This document shows, piece after piece, positions 5,055 to 6,414 of a stretch of 6,414 nucleotides of DNA. Origin of the DNA: Patulibacter sp. (GTDB taxonomy: Bacteria > Actinomycetota > Thermoleophilia > Solirubrobacterales > Solirubrobacteraceae); NCBI GenBank assembly GCA_031119595.1, contig JAVHXX010000264.1, positions 1 through 6,414 on the forward strand, in the 5' to 3' direction. The notes beneath the pieces were generated by a model. The model had not been told where the DNA came from, made no database searches, and was given only the letters and a program-made list of their open reading frames with translations. Position numbers and translations under genes: made by a program. Within the stretch, counting starts at the first letter, position 1. Every line of letters starts with the position of its first letter.

Positions 5055-5798
5055 ATGAAGATCGAAGGAACCGTCGCCCTCGTCACCGGAGCCAATCGGG
5101 GCATCGGCAAGGCGATCGTCGAGGAACTGCTGGCCCGCGGCGCCGCGAAGGTCTACGCGGGCGCCCGCAACCCGGAGAGCGTCATCTCGGACGATCCGCG
5201 CGTGGTCGCGGTCGCGCTCGACGTGACCGACGACGCCTCGGTCGCGGCCGCCGCTGACCTCGGTGACGTGCAGCTCGTCGTCAACAACGCCGGCATCGGC
5301 CGCCCGGGCTTCCCGCTGGCCGCCGACCTGGGTGACGCCCGCGATCAGTTCGAGACGAACGTCCTCGGCATCGTGCGTACCACGCAGGCGTTCGCGCCGG
5401 TGCTGGCCGGGAACGGCGGCGGCGCGTTCGTGAACGTGCTCTCGGTGGTGTCGTGGGTGGCGTCTCCCCTCCTCTCGACCTACTCCGCGTCGAAGGCGGC
5501 CGCCTGGAGCTACACGAACAGCGCGCGGGTCCAGCTGCGCGGCCAGGGCACCCAGGTGGTCGGGGTGCACGTCGGCTATGTCGACACCGATCTCATCGCG
5601 AGCTTCGACGTCGACAAGGTCGCCCCGCAGACGGTGGCCGCGTCGGCCCTCGACACGCTCGAGGCCGGCGGCACGGAGGCGATCGTCGACGACTGGAGCG
5701 CAGGCGTGAAGGCCGGCCTCACCGACGACCAGAACGCGCTCTACCCCGGGGTGCAGGCCCAGTACGACGAGCTGGTGGCCTCAGGCGCGGCGGCCTGA
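5055..5798 (+). CDS. Short-chain dehydrogenase/reductase (SDR), classical type
   Basis: This 247-residue classical SDR is an NAD(P)-dependent oxidoreductase with a Rossmann fold, acting on an alcohol or carbonyl group in the cytoplasm. TGANRGIG (11-18) is the glycine-rich cofactor motif, and D56 in LDVTD contacts the adenine. NNAG (77-80) and N102 in TNVLG are present, as is the catalytic set S130, Y143 and K147 (YSASK, 143-147). ARNP (37-40) after the second strand places an arginine where NADP(H)-preferring enzymes have one, so NADPH is likely. ATG 5055 follows AGGAG (5044-5048) by 6 nt. The gene is divergent from tetR and shares its operator, so it is probably induced by the TetR ligand. 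The substrate cannot be told. SDRs beside a TetR repressor often handle reactive carbonyls or xenobiotics, but that is only context. Confidence 0.94.
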   Translation: MKIEGTVALVTGANRGIGKAIVEELLARGAAKVYAGARNPESVISDDPRVVAVALDVTDDASVAAAADLGDVQLVVNNAGIGRPGFPLAADLGDARDQFETNVLGIVRTTQAFAPVLAGNGGGAFVNVLSVVSWVASPLLSTYSASKAAAWSYTNSARVQLRGQGTQVVGVHVGYVDTDLIASFDVDKVAPQTVAASALDTLEAGGTEAIVDDWSAGVKAGLTDDQNALYPGVQAQYDELVASGAAA

Positions 5799-5839
5799 CG
5801 GCCTTCCCGCGTGCATCGGACGGACGCGAACGGTCAGGC
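5793..5839. terminator. Nested inverted repeat spanning the two convergent stop codons
   Basis: GCCTGAC (5793-5799) pairs with GTCAGGC (5833-5839), and inside it CGCGT (5808-5812) pairs with ACGCG (5824-5828). The SDR stop TGA (5796-5798) and the stop of the minus-strand gene (complement of TCA 5834-5836) lie in the outer arms. There is no T-tract. A shared terminator for the convergent pair is the simplest reading. Confidence 0.35.
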
Positions 5840-6094
5840 GAGGAGCGACTCGGGGACGGCGTAGAACGCCTGCGGACGCCCGGTCGCCTTCGCCTGCTCG
5901 GGCTTCTGCCCCTTGCGCAGCTTGAGCTGACCGGCCTGCACCGCACCACCGCCATGGGCCCCGGCGAACCGCTCGAGGTGCGCGAGATCGATCCCGGCCT
6001 TCTCGAGCACGTCCGCCTTGAACAGCGCCGTCCCCGGCAGCTGACCCGTGGGCTTCAGCGTGCGCAGCGCGGCGATGAGCTCGGCGTCCGTCAT
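5834..6094 (-). CDS. 86-residue protein of unknown function, possible small winged-helix
   Basis: I do not recognise this protein. It begins MTDAELIAALRTL, probably a helix, then has FKADVLEKAGIDLAHLERF (25-43), which could be a helix-turn-helix. After a glycine-rich turn comes a basic stretch (QLKLRKGQKPEQAKATGRP, 56-74) and AFYAVPESLLA at the end. The GRP-x-x-FY pattern recalls the wing of small winged-helix DNA-binding proteins, but this is only resemblance. ATG 6094 is preferred; the open frame continues upstream to 6328, but the extra part is low-complexity and reads like non-coding DNA. No Shine-Dalgarno is present. A TANNNT box (TAACCT, complement of 6102-6107) ends 7 nt before the ATG, suggesting a leaderless message. 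The codons are strongly G/C-ending like those of its neighbours, which supports a real gene. It is convergent with the SDR gene. Confidence 0.7.
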   Translation of the reverse strand: MTDAELIAALRTLKPTGQLPGTALFKADVLEKAGIDLAHLERFAGAHGGGAVQAGQLKLRKGQKPEQAKATGRPQAFYAVPESLLA

Positions 6095-6107
6095 GAGCCG
6101 CAGGTTA
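6095..6107 (-). promoter_or_regulatory. Candidate -10 box for a leaderless message of the 86-residue protein
   Basis: On the minus strand TAACCT (6107-6102) is followed by 7 nt and then ATG 6094, the same geometry as at the amidohydrolase start. No -35 match was found. Confidence 0.35.
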
Positions 6108-6170
6108 GGGCGGATGCGGGTGACGTGGTGAGCCGGCGAGCAGCGCTGGGGCGGGCCGACATCGCGCCGG

Positions 6171-6228
6171 CACGCAGCCCCGTCCCTCAGGCGTGCCAGC
6201 ACGCGGCTCCGTCCCTCAACCGTGCCAC
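6171..6228. repeat. Two-copy 29-bp tandem repeat
   Basis: Two adjacent units, 6171-6199 and 6200-6228, agree at 24 of 29 positions and share the cores CCGTCCCTCA and CGTGCCA. A degraded third start, CACGGCTC, follows at 6229. Each unit's 3' part forms a small dyad with the next unit: GCGTGC-CA-GCACGC (6191-6204) and CCGTG-N4-CACGG (6220-6233). Confidence 0.6.
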
Positions 6229-6335
6229 CACGGCTCGTGGATTGCGAGTGTCCCCGGGAGGCGGAAGGCGCCGCTCCGAAGACCACGCCTCTCGGAGACA
6301 GACCACGTCCCATGCCCCCAGAAGACACCCACCAA

Positions 6336-6352
6336 TCGGGGCGGCACCCCGA
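6336..6352. repeat. 6-bp hairpin with a competing partner
   Basis: TCGGGG (6336-6341) pairs with CCCCGA (6347-6352) around a 5-nt loop. GGGGCG (6338-6343) can instead pair with CGCCCC (6362-6367), giving two mutually exclusive stems. The role is unknown; it could be a terminator of a transcript entering from the right or an RNA switch-like element. Confidence 0.3.
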
Positions 6353-6414
6353 CCACGCAATCGCCCCGGCCTGGGTTGCCGTCCAGCCCGCTCCTAGGAC
6401 CGAGTGGCTGTCAA

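Larger units (their letters stand above)
6108..6414. other. Non-coding stretch with tandem and inverted repeats
   Basis: No gene is supported here on either strand; the open frames that cross it are extensions of shadow frames. It holds a 29-bp tandem repeat (6171-6228), an inverted repeat CTCCGA-N12-TCGGAG (6274-6297), three GACCACG copies (6281, 6301, 6351) and a hairpin TCGGGG-N5-CCCCGA (6336-6352). It lies upstream of the 86-residue gene and may hold regulatory sites for it or the end of a gene beyond the window. Confidence 0.5.

Noticed and set aside
6171..6228. 29-bp repeats as a CRISPR array
   Set aside because: The units are directly adjacent without spacers, only two in number and imperfect, and no cas genes are present.
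5453..6397. 314-residue plus-strand open frame from inside the SDR gene to the window end
   Set aside because: It overlaps the SDR in another frame and the 86-residue gene on the other strand; its product is Arg/Gly-rich without motifs.
6095..6414. Search for a tRNA or other RNA gene in the right-hand non-coding stretch
   Set aside because: No cloverleaf, T-loop GTTCGA-type sequence or acceptor pairing was found on either strand.

Overview
The window is very GC-rich, uses GTG starts and has strong G/C bias at third codon positions. At least two genes appear to be read from leaderless or nearly leaderless promoters. Together with the protein styles (actinobacterial-type CDO-like cupin, TetR/SDR pair, DedA), this suggests a chromosomal segment of a high-GC actinobacterium. 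A deep-branching soil lineage such as Thermoleophilia/Solirubrobacterales is possible, but that placement is a guess. I see no mobile elements, RNA genes or CRISPR arrays.

Layout. (1) 1-854, plus strand: the last 35 codons of a gene resembling a PPK2-type polyphosphate kinase, whose stop overlaps (GTGA) the start of a long alpha-helical, coiled-coil-like protein of unknown function. (2) 901-3204, minus strand, transcribed right to left: an amidohydrolase-2 family metal-dependent hydrolase or decarboxylase, then 3 nt later a cysteine-dioxygenase-type cupin (clearly an operon), then after a 303-nt gap rich in inverted repeats a small FMN nitroreductase. (3) 3205-3527: a relatively AT-rich divergent regulatory region with a 31-bp dyad over the amidohydrolase promoter. 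(4) 3528-4307, plus strand: a DedA-family membrane protein with a long hydrophilic tail. (5) 4323-5798: a TetR repressor (minus) divergent from a short-chain dehydrogenase/reductase (plus), with a double palindromic operator between them. (6) 5834-6094, minus strand: an 86-aa unknown protein with a possible winged-helix fold. (7) 6095-6414: no gene seen, but tandem and inverted repeats.

How the genes work together. The clearest circuit is TetR/SDR. Two near-identical 18-bp palindromes, placed head to head as one 45-bp dyad, cover both divergent -10-like boxes, so the TetR protein probably represses both itself and the oxidoreductase until a ligand binds. The amidohydrolase/CDO-like pair probably acts on one pathway. 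The CDO-like protein keeps all three iron-binding histidines, but the position that aligns with the substrate-carboxylate-binding arginine of true cysteine dioxygenases is glutamate, so cysteine may not be its substrate. The polyphosphate-kinase-like/coiled-coil pair is translationally coupled, which makes a role near polyphosphate worth testing. All functional calls come from reading the translated sequence and from remembered family motifs; no database search was possible.
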